NCBI GenBank assembly: GCA_016219645.1
Contig: JACRLR010000010.1
Location: forward strand, 64,552 to 128,551
DNA length: 64,000 nt
Direction: 5' to 3'
Source: Nitrospirota bacterium
GTDB lineage: Bacteria > Nitrospirota > Nitrospiria > Nitrospirales > Nitrospiraceae
The notes under the pieces: generated by a model
The model's input: the letters and a program-made list of their open reading frames with translations, nothing else
The model's database searches: none
What the model was told of the DNA's origin: nothing
Part shown: positions 34,726-45,475 of the stretch, piece after piece
How positions within the stretch are numbered: the first letter of the stretch is position 1
Layout: every line of letters starts with the position of its first letter
Position numbers and translations under genes: made by a program

Positions 34726-36117
34726 CGGTTTCGACTGTGCCACCGCGGCTCTGGCACGGGCGTGATTCCCGCCAAGCTCTAGATACCGCGTAAAGGCCTC
34801 GACCGATTTTGCGTGATCCTTCATTTCGTCGGCGTAGAGGATGCCAAGGGAAAAGTAGACATCCGTGTAGTCGGGATTGACCACCAGTGCCTCCCGCATC
34901 GCACGCTCAGCCTCGGCATACTGTCCGCGTTTTTCATAGATCAACCCGAGCGTATAGGGAGAATCCGGATTCTTCGGCGCATACTGCATTGCCAACATCG
35001 CCGCCGCCAACGCAGCGTCAAGGTTCGGCAACACTTCCAGCAGCACATAGCTCTTGAGCACATAGGCGTCGCCGAACGTGGGGTCGTATTCTAGTGCTGT
35101 GTTCAGCAGTCTCAGGGCTTCTTCCGAGGATTTTCCTGATTGGAGGAGCGCGTATGCCTGTTCATATCGCATCTTTGCAGCCTGGCGCCGATCGGCCGGA
35201 GACTGGGGAACCGACCCACTAAGAAAGGCAGCCTTTCGGCCCTCGATCAACACTGTATCCCCTTCCCCTTCGAGCTGTACAAAAATGGGATGCTGGACGT
35301 CCTTTGTCCGTTCCTGAACTCGTTGCTTTACATACTCCCCGACCTCTGAGGCCATGAGCCAACCGTTTTTGTTACGATCTGCCAGGCCGCTCAACCCATC
35401 GAGCAACACCTGCACAAAGAGACTCCTCCCATTTTGCTGACTCAACAACTCACCCTTATCGCCCGCTGTTAATACTTGTACTGCTCGGCGCTCCGTATCA
35501 TCTTCTGGTGCCAATCGTCCTTCGAGCGAGAGTGGTTGAGCAGTACTCACCTCCCACCCACGAACCGCAGTATTCAAGAAAAAGAGGGTGTGTTTAGATG
35601 CGCTGCGCCGGCTGAATTCTTTGAGCTGTTCAAACGTTACCGATTTGGACAGGTTCCCGATCTGCGAATCCCAAGGGACGAGGTATCCCAACTCCAGACC
35701 GTCAAGATCCTGCGTCACACCTGCATGCCCCCCAAAATAGAGCACAAGCCGATCGTATCGACCGACCTTGCGGGGCAGGAAATCCGAAAGCGTCTGTTGC
35801 AGACGTCGAGCACTTGCGTCCTTGTCGTAGAGCTCAATAACCTCGTCGAAGCCCAACTGACGGAACGACTCCGCTACGGCTTTCGCATCCTCGATCGCGC
35901 CGGGAATTTTGGGGGCCAGAAGATAGTTCTCGACCGCAACGATAATGGCCCACGACTTGTAATACAGCCCTTCCGGCTTCCCCAGTTGGGCTGATGCCGA
36001 GAGCGGACAGACCATGACTGCAATCACGCACACAAGGCAGGCAAAAAGAACGGGACGAGCTCCTCTGGGCACAGCGGTCAACAGTAATTGGGTCGGCCTC
36101 AACATGAGGTAGCGCAT
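34723..36117 (-). CDS. Secreted caspase-fold/TPR protein lacking the catalytic Cys
   Basis: A 464-residue protein with an N-terminal hydrophobic export signal (about 20-43, ending ASAQ). Residues about 50-290 follow the peptidase C14 layout: KSWAIIVAVENYLLAPKIPGA, then VLYFGGHAGV with the His dyad residue at 131. Where the family has DACxSG, this protein has FFLNTAVRG, with Ala184 at the nucleophile position. The C-terminal part (about 315-460) holds three TPR-like units. The loss of Cys suggests a pseudopeptidase scaffold. Confidence 0.82.
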   Translation of the reverse strand: MRYLMLRPTQLLLTAVPRGARPVLFACLVCVIAVMVCPLSASAQLGKPEGLYYKSWAIIVAVENYLLAPKIPGAIEDAKAVAESFRQLGFDEVIELYDKDASARRLQQTLSDFLPRKVGRYDRLVLYFGGHAGVTQDLDGLELGYLVPWDSQIGNLSKSVTFEQLKEFSRRSASKHTLFFLNTAVRGWEVSTAQPLSLEGRLAPEDDTERRAVQVLTAGDKGELLSQQNGRSLFVQVLLDGLSGLADRNKNGWLMASEVGEYVKQRVQERTKDVQHPIFVQLEGEGDTVLIEGRKAAFLSGSVPQSPADRRQAAKMRYEQAYALLQSGKSSEEALRLLNTALEYDPTFGDAYVLKSYVLLEVLPNLDAALAAAMLAMQYAPKNPDSPYTLGLIYEKRGQYAEAERAMREALVVNPDYTDVYFSLGILYADEMKDHAKSVEAFTRYLELGGNHARARAAVAQSKP

Positions 36118-36262
36118 AACAAATCACCGTACTCTTGCGTCTGCGAGACTGTCAAGAAACAGGGGGGCGGATACCCTTCTTATGCATGGTTGAGTTCCCC
36201 TTCTCTCTCCATCATAATATGCCGATTCTGCATTGTTCGCGACCTGAAGGAGTCATTCCGCC

Positions 36263-38149
<1,887 letters not shown>

Positions 38150-38220
38150 TGATTCACGCCTGTGCGAGGGCAGCTATGACAGCACCATCGACATGAGCCA
38201 CAACAGAACGGAGACTAGTT

Positions 38221-38700
38221 ATGGTTATGAACAGGGCAGCAGGCTTTAGGATCACCGTGACAGTGGGGCTGCTAGCTATTTGCCTAGGCGCCGTCAGTCC
38301 CCTCGGCACTTGGGCCGCCGAACCAGCCAAGAAGGAGATGAAAGGGAAAAAGCAGCCGCAAGTACGCAAGAATTTGTCCGCCCCAGAAACCGCTGGTCTA
38401 AAATTCTCCACGGCAGAAACTGCGGGAAAAGCTCCATCCTGTTTTGGTGAGGCACCAACGCTTGAGAAAGTCACGCCGGACGAAGGGAAAGCCGGAGATA
38501 AAGTCGTCATTACGGGGAGCAACTTCGGCCAGGCTGCATGTATGCGGGGCATCTCTTTCGGTCCAGGCCACCCGGCTCAGTTTCAACAGACCAATAACAG
38601 CATCACGACCACTGTGCCAAGCGGCGTCAAGAAAGGCCTGGTGCTTCTCACCGTCACCACGGCTTCGGGAGAAAACTCAAAGACGTTCCTCATGAAATAG
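38221..38700 (+). CDS. Secreted IPT/TIG-domain protein
   Basis: A 159-residue exported protein. The signal peptide (about 1-33, FRITVTVGLLAICLGAVSPLG) is followed by a Lys/Gln-rich linker and a single IPT/TIG immunoglobulin-like domain at about 75-159: TLEKVTPDEGKAGDKVVITGSNFG, then PAQFQQTNNSITTTVPSGVKKG. Such domains occur in surface and matrix proteins. It begins about 70 bases after acs and may be co-transcribed, although a functional link is not evident. Confidence 0.82.
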   Translation: MVMNRAAGFRITVTVGLLAICLGAVSPLGTWAAEPAKKEMKGKKQPQVRKNLSAPETAGLKFSTAETAGKAPSCFGEAPTLEKVTPDEGKAGDKVVITGSNFGQAACMRGISFGPGHPAQFQQTNNSITTTVPSGVKKGLVLLTVTTASGENSKTFLMK

Positions 38701-38706
38701 AGGAGA

Positions 38707-38801
38707 GAGGGCAGACTAGATGCCTCCCGTGCTCGTGCAACGCGCGGTCTGGGAAGACCCTCGTTGGACACGCGCAATAGGAGACCATCTAGTCCGCCCT
38801 C
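38707..38801. repeat. Family A palindromic element (inverted core)
   Basis: GAGGGCAGACTAGATGCCTC pairs with GACCATCTAGTCCGCCCTC. The core is in the opposite orientation to that at 1746 (GTGCTCGTGCAACGCGCGG ... CTCGTTGGACACGCGC). It starts seven bases after the IPT/TIG gene's stop codon. Confidence 0.8.
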
Positions 38802-38960
38802 AAGGAAGAAGGTGAAGAGCGGTGGTCGCTCGATGCGCGCAGTGAAGAGCAACCTTGGCCGCTCCTTTGGAGAGCGGTAGAGGATTGGAATGTGCTCGTT
38901 CGACGCGCGCAATCGAGGATCGACCAGGTTACCCTTGAGGGGGGGGGGGAATAGGAGGTA
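38802..38960. repeat. Partial family A units ending in an 11-G run
   Basis: Half-elements are joined here: GGTCGCTCGATGCGCGCAGTGAAGAGC, then GGAATGTGCTCGTTCGACGCGCGC. The CAAGG and CCTTG ends are complementary. A homopolymer of eleven G residues lies at 38939-38949, followed by GGAGG. Confidence 0.6.
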
Positions 38961-39028
38961 TGGAGAGCGTGCGGAGTAGAGGGCTCTCTCGGCCACTCCC
39001 CTAAAGAAAGAACTGTATAGCTTGGAGG

Positions 39029-39259
39029 GTGCTTGTGCAACGCGCGGGGCGTAAACCAGGCGAACCGATTTATCTCACGCGTCACATCCTAGGCCTCTTT
39101 CTCGCCGTGGCCCTTCCCATCGTACTGCCCCTCCTGTACCACCGCTACATAGGGCCGCTAAGCTTTGCCACTCAATTCGTCGCAGGGCTCATCATCGCTC
39201 TGGTCGGAAGCCTCGTGCTCTATTTCGCCTACCGGTCCTCGGCTCGCAACGAGCCGTAA
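39029..39259 (+). CDS. Small two-helix membrane protein
   Basis: A 76-residue protein with hydrophobic segments at about 20-38 and 46-68 and a short charged tail. Two in-frame GTG codons (39029 and 39035) follow GGAGG; the sequence around them, GTGCTTGTGCAACGCGCGG, matches the family A core GTGCTCGTGCAACGCGCGG at 38730. So the ribosome-binding region and the first seven codons seem to derive from the repeat. Function unknown. Confidence 0.6.
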   Translation: MLVQRAGRKPGEPIYLTRHILGLFLAVALPIVLPLLYHRYIGPLSFATQFVAGLIIALVGSLVLYFAYRSSARNEP

Positions 39260-39278
39260 AACGGGCCACGTTCACCCT

Positions 39279-39806
39279 TCACACCTCACGTCTATCGTCC
39301 TTCCTACTCGGCTTCTGATGGACCCAGGTATGGGGATCCGTCGCGTCCGCAAGATAGGCTTGCCCGAATCCCAGGACCAGGTGCGCGCCCTCTAGCCGAA
39401 GTTCCCAGAGAGAAAAATCCCCGAAGCCAAACAACATGGCCGATTGGGGAAAGCGAGCCAAGTACCGCTCCTTCACTTCTTCGTAGATCGGCGCACCAGC
39501 ATCCAACAACACAGCCTCGCCTTGAAGATTCATCCGCCGCAGGGCCAGCGGATTCTTTCCTGGCCTGTCAGGCTCCGAGACAAACAGTCCGACACGGGGG
39601 TCGCGCGACAGATGTTCGCTGTGCAACGCCAGGCGGCTTACATGAATATAGGCACGTGCCCAGTGTTCGCCAATAACATAGGGTACATGCGAACCAAACG
39701 GCCTCCCGTCTCGAAGCGTCAGCAGAACCCCCGTACGGACCTCCCCGGTCAGCTTCTCCCACGCAGTCTGAACCTCTTCATTCGACAAAGCTTCAGACAT
39801 TGCCAT
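39279..39806 (-). CDS. Pyridoxamine 5'-phosphate oxidase-like (FMN-binding split barrel) protein
   Basis: A 175-residue split-barrel flavoprotein. TGVLLTLRDGRPFGSHVPYV, ALHSEHLSRDPRVGLFVSEP and RMNLQGEAVLL fit the HugZ/PPOX family, in which FMN or heme is bound at the dimer interface. FGFGDFSLWELRLEGAHLVLGFGQAYLAD at the C-terminal end is the HugZ-like tail. A heme-related or general reductase role is possible; the exact substrate is not evident. Confidence 0.83.
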   Translation of the reverse strand: MAMSEALSNEEVQTAWEKLTGEVRTGVLLTLRDGRPFGSHVPYVIGEHWARAYIHVSRLALHSEHLSRDPRVGLFVSEPDRPGKNPLALRRMNLQGEAVLLDAGAPIYEEVKERYLARFPQSAMLFGFGDFSLWELRLEGAHLVLGFGQAYLADATDPHTWVHQKPSRKDDRREV

Positions 39807-39900
39807 CGAGATACCTCCATACTATTTTCCCACTTTAGCCCGGAGGGGAACAGCCAGACGGTCCTTCACAGCTTGCCTTTCCCCATTCCATATCTCTCTC

Positions 39901-40308
39901 AGGGGGTGGCCTGGACGATCCTCGATTGCACGCAACTTTCTCACCCGCCCACCCGAGCGCGCCAAGACGCGCTCTTTACCCAAGCGAGCACCTTCTGATT
40001 CCCAAACTTTCCAAGAGAGAGTAGGCAGATTGTTCTTTACTGCGCGCATCGAGCGACAGAACTGTTCCCTCCAAGCTTGCTCGCTTGCCCTTGTCTGGAA
40101 CGGTACCCGTGTCAGGCCTGACTGCGGCCGTCGAACGAGCACATTCCAATCGTGCGCGTTCCGGGAGCAAACGGTCGACACGGGTACCGTTCCGCCCGTT
40201 TATCGTGGGGGCTCTGCGAGCAAGAAGAACGGTCTGCCTACTCCCTCGCATCGTTCTGAGGCCACGCGCTTTGCGCGAGCACAGGGGACTCACCGGGTCA
40301 CCCCCCCC
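39901..40308. repeat. Three-level nested family A palindrome
   Basis: The outer arms (GGGGGTGGCCTGGACGATCC at 39902; CTCACCGGGTCACCCCCCCC ending 40308) enclose a middle palindrome at 40021-40241 (arms GTAGGCAGATTGTTCTT and AAGAACGGTCTGCCTAC). The middle palindrome in turn encloses an inner 97-base palindrome at 40097-40193 (arms GGAACGGTACCCGTGTC and GACACGGGTACCGTTCC). Each level has its own copy of the GCGCG core flanks, so units appear to have inserted into the cores of older units. Confidence 0.8.
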
Positions 40309-40362
40309 TGCTGGAGGACTTTATCAACAGTCTGCTTGCAAGCGTTCACGTACTGCACTCAC

Positions 40363-40620
40363 CTACGCCTCCTGCATGCGCACGAACTGACGCGCCGCGA
40401 CCAGATCCTGTCTGGTGCAGAGCTGCTTCTCACGTAACAGATGCTCCAGCGCCGCAATCCTGGCGGTCATCTCTGGCAACATGATATCAACCTGCTCACA
40501 CAGGTCTTGCAGCCGTTTGTTGAGCGCAGAATCTCCTCGCTTCGCAGCAGATTTCTTCCTCGCCCGTCCAACTGCCCGACCTTGCACTCGATTCCGTGAA
40601 ACGATTTTCTTGGTTGCCAT
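40363..40620 (-). CDS. Small basic/coiled-coil protein
   Basis: An 85-residue protein. Residues 1-30 are strongly basic (KKIVSRNRVQGRAVGRARKK) and about 35-70 predict a helix or coiled coil (LQDLCEQVDIMLPEMTARIAALEHLL). GGAGGAACT precedes the ATG, a good ribosome-binding site. No known domain. The composition suggests nucleic-acid or ribosome association. Confidence 0.6.
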   Translation of the reverse strand: MATKKIVSRNRVQGRAVGRARKKSAAKRGDSALNKRLQDLCEQVDIMLPEMTARIAALEHLLREKQLCTRQDLVAARQFVRMQEA

Positions 40621-40907
40621 AGTTCCTCCATATTGAGCCTTCGTCGTAAAAAGCCATGATACACCGTGAGGACCCTATCAGCACGTACCATTTCCCAGCA
40701 GTCAGACCAGGCTTCTCACCCACCTCACCCTGGTTCCGCAAGACCCCACAGCAGCGGTCGACCCTCGATTCATCTCTTACGTTGACACCACAGGTCCCCT
40801 CACAGGCAGGGTGATTTCTTCGGAGGAAAACGGTATTCTTGGTAGTGAACGCCTACGCTACAGCGCATCCTGCTGACATTGTTTCGGCGAGAACCAGGAA
40901 GGAATCC

Positions 40908-42542
40908 ATGAGTTCGACCACAGGCACCACAACATCGCGCCAATTTAAAAAACTCCTCTTGTCGGATCAACTGGAATTCATCTGTGAAGCCCACAATGGC
41001 ATCAGCGCAAAAATCGTTCAAGAAGCCGGGTTCCGCGGTATATGGGCCAGCGGCCTTTCCATTTCAGCTCAGTTCGGCGTCCGTGACAACAACGAAGCCA
41101 GCTGGACCCAGATACTTGAGGTGCTGGAATTCATGTCCGATGCGGTCACCATTCCAATTCTCCTCGACGGCGACACGGGATATGGCAATTTCAATAACAT
41201 GCAACGACTCGTCCGCAAGCTGGAACAGCGCCACATCGCCGCAGTCTGCATCGAAGACAAGCTTTTCCCCAAAACTAACAGTTTTATTAAAGGGGATGCT
41301 CAACCGATGGCGGACATGCAGGAATTCTGTGGCAAGATCAAGGCGGGCAAAGACGCCCAGACCGATCCGGACTTTTGCATCATTGCCAGAGTGGAATCCT
41401 TCATTTGTGGCTGGGGATTGGCCGAGGCCCTGCGTCGCGCCGCAGCCTACCATCAGGCAGGTGCAGACGGCATCCTCATTCACAGTGCTCTGTCGGTGCC
41501 GGATGAGATCATTTCGTTCAAACAGGAATGGGGAAACCGATGCCCCGTCGTGATCGTGCCCACCAAATACTACGCCACCCCCACAGATGTGTTTCGGCAG
41601 CATGGATTTTCCATGGTGATTTGGGCGAATCATATGTTACGGGCCGCCGTAGCTGCCATGCAGAAAACCGCGCGGACCCTCAAGGAACAGGAACACCTGC
41701 TCTCCATTGAAGACAAAGTTGCACCGGTTTCCGAAATCTTCCGCCTACAAAACGCCGCTGAACTACAGGAAGCTGAAGACCGGTATCTTCCCAAAGGAGT
41801 CGAGGACACCTCTGCTATTGTACTGGCTGCATCCCGCGGCCAGGAATTGGGAGAACTCACCGAACATCAGCCCAAGACGATGGTCGCCATTCAGGGGAGA
41901 CCGATCCTCTCCCATATCGTGGACGCCTACAATGCAGTGGGAATCAAGGATATCGTGGTGGTCAGGGGCTATAAGAAAGAAACCGTCAATCTGCCCAACC
42001 TGACCTATGTCGACAACGACGACTTTGCTGATACCGGCGAACTGGATTCCCTGCTCAAAGCCCTCCAATCCTTAAAGGGTCCTGCACGCAGTACGATCGT
42101 TTCCTATGGCGACGTGCTCTTCAACAAATATATTCCCCAGTCGCTCTGTCAGGAGAACGATGATTATGTCATTTTTGTCGACAGTAACTGGCAAGAGCAG
42201 ACCAGTTATGCTCGCCTTGGCGGATTCACCGAGTGCACCATTCCCAATTCGAGAAGGGCCTTCAATGCCAAGATCTATCTCAAGCAGATAGGGGACAACA
42301 TCCCCCAAGCATGCATCCACGGGGTCTGTATGGGATTCCTCAAAGTCTCAGCAGGCGCAACCAAACTCATCACCGACATCATCGTGGAACTCCTGCGCAA
42401 CCCTGCCAACCGTAAGGCCAACATCTCCCAGCTACTCCAGGAACTCTTGAGACGGCGGTATCCTGTGCGAGTGCTCTATACCGCCGGTCACTGGCTCGAC
42501 ATCAACAGCCTCGACGATGTCGTCCAGGCAGGGAGTTTTTAG
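40908..42542 (+). CDS. Phosphoenolpyruvate mutase fused to a CTP:phosphonate cytidylyltransferase-like domain
   Basis: A 544-residue fusion; the ATG at 40908 follows AGGAAGGA. Residues about 10-290 are PEP phosphomutase: [10 protein letters not shown] binds Mg and [10 protein letters not shown] (Glu116-Lys118) is the catalytic loop; it rearranges PEP to phosphonopyruvate, making the C-P bond. Residues about 300-544 form an NTP-transferase domain ([15 protein letters not shown], then [13 protein letters not shown]), like PntC, which activates aminoethylphosphonate as the CMP derivative for transfer to lipid or glycan. No phosphonopyruvate decarboxylase or transaminase is adjacent, although a ThDP decarboxylase lies 16 kb away. 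Confidence 0.9.
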   Translation: MSSTTGTTTSRQFKKLLLSDQLEFICEAHNGISAKIVQEAGFRGIWASGLSISAQFGVRDNNEASWTQILEVLEFMSDAVTIPILLDGDTGYGNFNNMQRLVRKLEQRHIAAVCIEDKLFPKTNSFIKGDAQPMADMQEFCGKIKAGKDAQTDPDFCIIARVESFICGWGLAEALRRAAAYHQAGADGILIHSALSVPDEIISFKQEWGNRCPVVIVPTKYYATPTDVFRQHGFSMVIWANHMLRAAVAAMQKTARTLKEQEHLLSIEDKVAPVSEIFRLQNAAELQEAEDRYLPKGVEDTSAIVLAASRGQELGELTEHQPKTMVAIQGRPILSHIVDAYNAVGIKDIVVVRGYKKETVNLPNLTYVDNDDFADTGELDSLLKALQSLKGPARSTIVSYGDVLFNKYIPQSLCQENDDYVIFVDSNWQEQTSYARLGGFTECTIPNSRRAFNAKIYLKQIGDNIPQACIHGVCMGFLKVSAGATKLITDIIVELLRNPANRKANISQLLQELLRRRYPVRVLYTAGHWLDINSLDDVVQAGSF

Positions 42543-42660
42543 TCTATTTCATACGCCGGGGTGTGTTCAGACCGCGCGAAACATGTAATCATTCCCGCGC
42601 CGAGGTGCGAGTTCCTACGTGCTTTTCTCGCTTGTCGTGCTAGTCCCGCTCAATACGTGA

Positions 42661-43842
42661 TCACGGACCTACCTTGATCTCAATCGGTGTAATTGTTGAG
42701 GCGGCGACCCGTGTCGTAAAATACCCACCGTTGGTATTCGCTCCCCAGCATTTCACGACTCTCTGCTCTTCAAGCGAACAGTTATGCAAAAGCCCGACAG
42801 CGACATCACGGGCGGATCGTAAAGTAATGACCTCATCGGGTGTGGAAATACCCTGTTGATGGGCCGGGCTAGCTGGATCATCCTGGGCCGTGTATCCTAG
42901 TTGCCCTGTTTGGTTCAATCCCCAGCAATTGACTGTACCCTGTCGCAACAACGCGCAGGCATGAAGAGACCCTCCATCAACTTTTATCGCGGAAGTGATA
43001 CCTTTGGTTTCCACCGGAACTAACGCCTCCTTACTGGTTCCATTCCCTAGCTGGCCTTTCCTATTGTCGCCCCAACACTTTACCTTCCCATTGACGACCA
43101 CCGCACAACTAAAATTGTTCCCCATACCGATTGCCACAACCGACTGGGTCTCTGCCACCTCTACCGGTGTTGATGAATCTGTCTTTGTGCCGTTTCCCAA
43201 TTCCCCCCATTGGTTACTTCCCCAACAGCGAACGGTTCCAGCCTTGAGAACCGCGCAGGTATGGCTAAGCCCGGCACTCAGAGCGATGGCCGTCGTTACT
43301 CCTTTCACCGGAACTGGGACTGAGGAGTCGATCTGAGTTCCGTCCCCTAACTGGCCCCGGTCATTGCGGCCCCAACAGCCAATCGAACCGGCCTTGTTAA
43401 GCGCACAAGCGTGAAAGAATCCCGCAGTTACCTCTGTAGCGGAATGAAAATCCTTAACCAGGACAGGGGTTAACGCCGCTGTGGCGCTGCCATCACCAAG
43501 CTGGCCATATTGATTGCCTCCCCAACAACGGACTGTTCCATCAGCCAGACTCGCGCAGGAAAAATTCAGCCCCACGGCGACATGGCGAGCCGCATCAATC
43601 CCGGCTACCGCTACCGTTCTTCCATAGTCTTCCGTACTCTTACCATTTCCTAGACGACCATCGCGATTGTTCCCCCAACAACGGATTGTGCCATTGCTGA
43701 GTACAGCACAAGTGTGCCCTCCCCCTGCCGCGATAGACAATACTGACGGAGATTCATGGCCCTGGGCGAAGGAGGGAGAAATCCAAATGACAAGTCCTAC
43801 GAAGACCAACACGAGAGCGAGTGCTTGAACCCTTCTGAGCAT
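42661..43842 (-). CDS. Secreted RCC1-repeat beta-propeller protein
   Basis: A 393-residue exported protein; the ATG at 43842 follows AAAGGACAG. The signal peptide (LALVLVFVGLVIWISPSFAQ) leads into about seven RCC1/ATS1-type repeats of about 50 residues, each with a pattern like GHTCAVLSNGTIRCWGNNRDGRLGNG, making a seven-bladed propeller. The conserved Cys pair in each blade (CAVL...RCWG) probably forms a disulfide, consistent with export. Such proteins are common surface or periplasmic binding proteins; the ligand is unknown. Confidence 0.9.
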   Translation of the reverse strand: MLRRVQALALVLVFVGLVIWISPSFAQGHESPSVLSIAAGGGHTCAVLSNGTIRCWGNNRDGRLGNGKSTEDYGRTVAVAGIDAARHVAVGLNFSCASLADGTVRCWGGNQYGQLGDGSATAALTPVLVKDFHSATEVTAGFFHACALNKAGSIGCWGRNDRGQLGDGTQIDSSVPVPVKGVTTAIALSAGLSHTCAVLKAGTVRCWGSNQWGELGNGTKTDSSTPVEVAETQSVVAIGMGNNFSCAVVVNGKVKCWGDNRKGQLGNGTSKEALVPVETKGITSAIKVDGGSLHACALLRQGTVNCWGLNQTGQLGYTAQDDPASPAHQQGISTPDEVITLRSARDVAVGLLHNCSLEEQRVVKCWGANTNGGYFTTRVAASTITPIEIKVGP

Positions 43843-44081
43843 TCTGTCCTTTCTCAGCCTCAAGCAGATAGGCCTAGGACCTGGGCATCTGACTCAACAA
43901 TCGACAATAAGGAGAATGCCGGCGCAGAACCATCGCCGATCAAGATGTTACGCTAGGCTAGACTCTGGGGAGGAGAGAGTCAATCACTGGCGGCAATCCC
44001 ATACTTTATGCTTTCAGATCTCATTACTGCTAGGATGTGAAAGAATGTGTTAGCCCCTGACAGTGACAAGAAGGAACTGGT

Positions 44082-44900
44082 TTGAACAGAACAACGCTCG
44101 TTGCCACATTCATTGCGGTAACTCTGATTGGACCCCCTACCTCATTCTTCGCAGAAGCGAGCGGGAGATTTACCTTAGGCTATCCCGGTGGATCATGGAT
44201 TGGCCACATGTTCTTCGGAACGACAAGCTGCTACGCTCAGACTACGGATGCCGATACGGCTGTTCCCGAAACCACCACCGCCCCCACCGCTCCCACTACC
44301 CCCGAGAGTTCCAGCTCTGCCGGAATCCTTCTGATCCTCCTGCTTCTGGGAGTTGCGGCACTGGTTTATTTCCTCAAAATACAACGACCTTCCCTCCCAG
44401 ACTTTTCCGGGATTACAGGTCGCGACCCATCCATCGACAATCTGCCGGCAAGGCGGTCCGGTACCACCAGGCAGAAACTGTCAGCCGATAGCATCACTTC
44501 CATTGATAAAGCAGCCTTCCAACAACTCCTGACCGACGTTCAACGGGCCTGGAGCACACAGGACCTGACCGAATTGCGGCAGTTCGTCACGCCGGAGATG
44601 CTGAACTATTTCAGCGCCGCCCTGGCCGATAATACCAGTCAAGACATCCGGAACCATGTGGAGGATGTCGTGCTCCTCCGTGCGGAGATCCTGGAAGCCT
44701 GGACTGAACAGGCAACGCAGTACGTGACAGCGGGACTTCGCTGGAGTGCCCGCGACTATAACGTATCCCTGACGAAGCAGCGCGGTGAACCAGGCTATAT
44801 TGTCGAAGGCAGCGAGGAGAAGCCGACCGAATCCGGCGAAGCCTGGACCTTCATGCGATCCCCAGATGGGAAATGGCTGCTCTCAGCGATTCAGCAGTAG
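44082..44900 (+). CDS. Tim44-like domain membrane protein
   Basis: The TTG at 44082 follows AAGGAACT and gives 272 residues. A signal-like segment at the N-terminus (about 5-27), a Thr/Ala/Pro linker, a membrane helix (about 80-100, GILLILLLLGVAALVYFL), then a soluble C-terminal domain with DKAAFQQLLTDVQRAWSTQDL and LRQFVTPEMLNYFSAALAD. This is the bacterial Tim44/MRPL45 family, which binds membranes or precursor proteins. The translocase link is not demonstrated in bacteria. It is divergent from the RCC1 gene. Confidence 0.83.
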   Translation: MNRTTLVATFIAVTLIGPPTSFFAEASGRFTLGYPGGSWIGHMFFGTTSCYAQTTDADTAVPETTTAPTAPTTPESSSSAGILLILLLLGVAALVYFLKIQRPSLPDFSGITGRDPSIDNLPARRSGTTRQKLSADSITSIDKAAFQQLLTDVQRAWSTQDLTELRQFVTPEMLNYFSAALADNTSQDIRNHVEDVVLLRAEILEAWTEQATQYVTAGLRWSARDYNVSLTKQRGEPGYIVEGSEEKPTESGEAWTFMRSPDGKWLLSAIQQ

Positions 44901-44903
44901 GAA

Positions 44904-45250
44904 GGGATGGGGCCTGATCATCTTCTGTGCTCGCGCAACGCGCGGCCTCAGAATGATGCGAAGGAGTAGGCAGACCGTTCTTCTTGCTCGCAGAGCCCCC
45001 ACGATAAACGGGCGGAACGGTACCCGTGTCGACCGTTTGCTCCCGGAACGCGCACGATCGGAATGTGCTCGTTCGACGGCCGCAGTCAGGCCTGACACGG
45101 GTACCGTTCCAGACAAGGGCAAGCGAGCAAGCTTGGAGGGAACAGTTCTGTCGCTCGATGCGCGCAGTGAAGAACAATCTGCCTACTCCTTCTGGGAGAG
45201 TCGAAGAATCAGAAGGCCCTCGTTGGACGCGCGCAGTGGAAACCACACCA
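44904..45250. repeat. Nested family A palindromes, inverted near-copy of the 39.9-40.3 kb array
   Basis: The middle unit at 44966-45186 is 221 bases, the same length as 40021-40241, and is its reverse complement with few differences; the inner unit 45014-45110 is 97 bases as well. The similarity extends beyond the arms, for example AGAATGATGCG...CGCGCGG against ATCGTTCTGAGG. The outer arms are not complementary here, so this copy lacks a complete outer level. Confidence 0.8.
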
Positions 45251-45275
45251 GCCGCCTCGCTGGATGCAGGTGAAA

Positions 45276-45365
45276 ACTCAAGTTCCGCCTCGTTCAACGG
45301 CCGCACGTAGACCAACATGGGTGCCCTTCCAAGAAGACAAACGAGCAAGCTTGGAGGGAGCATTA
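45276..45365. repeat. Partial family A unit
   Basis: GCCTCGTTCAACGGCCGC and AGACAAACGAGCAAGCTTGGAGGGA repeat pieces of the nested arrays (compare CAAGCGAGCAAGCTTGGAGGGA at 45120). No complete pair of arms is present. Confidence 0.55.
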
Positions 45366-45475
45366 TAGAAAATTCTCGTCCGATGCGCGCAACTGCGCCC
45401 CCACCCGATAGTTGCTTTCCAAATAAATTAAGAATACTGTTCCCGAAATTCGCCTTCAATGCTCGGGAATAGATC

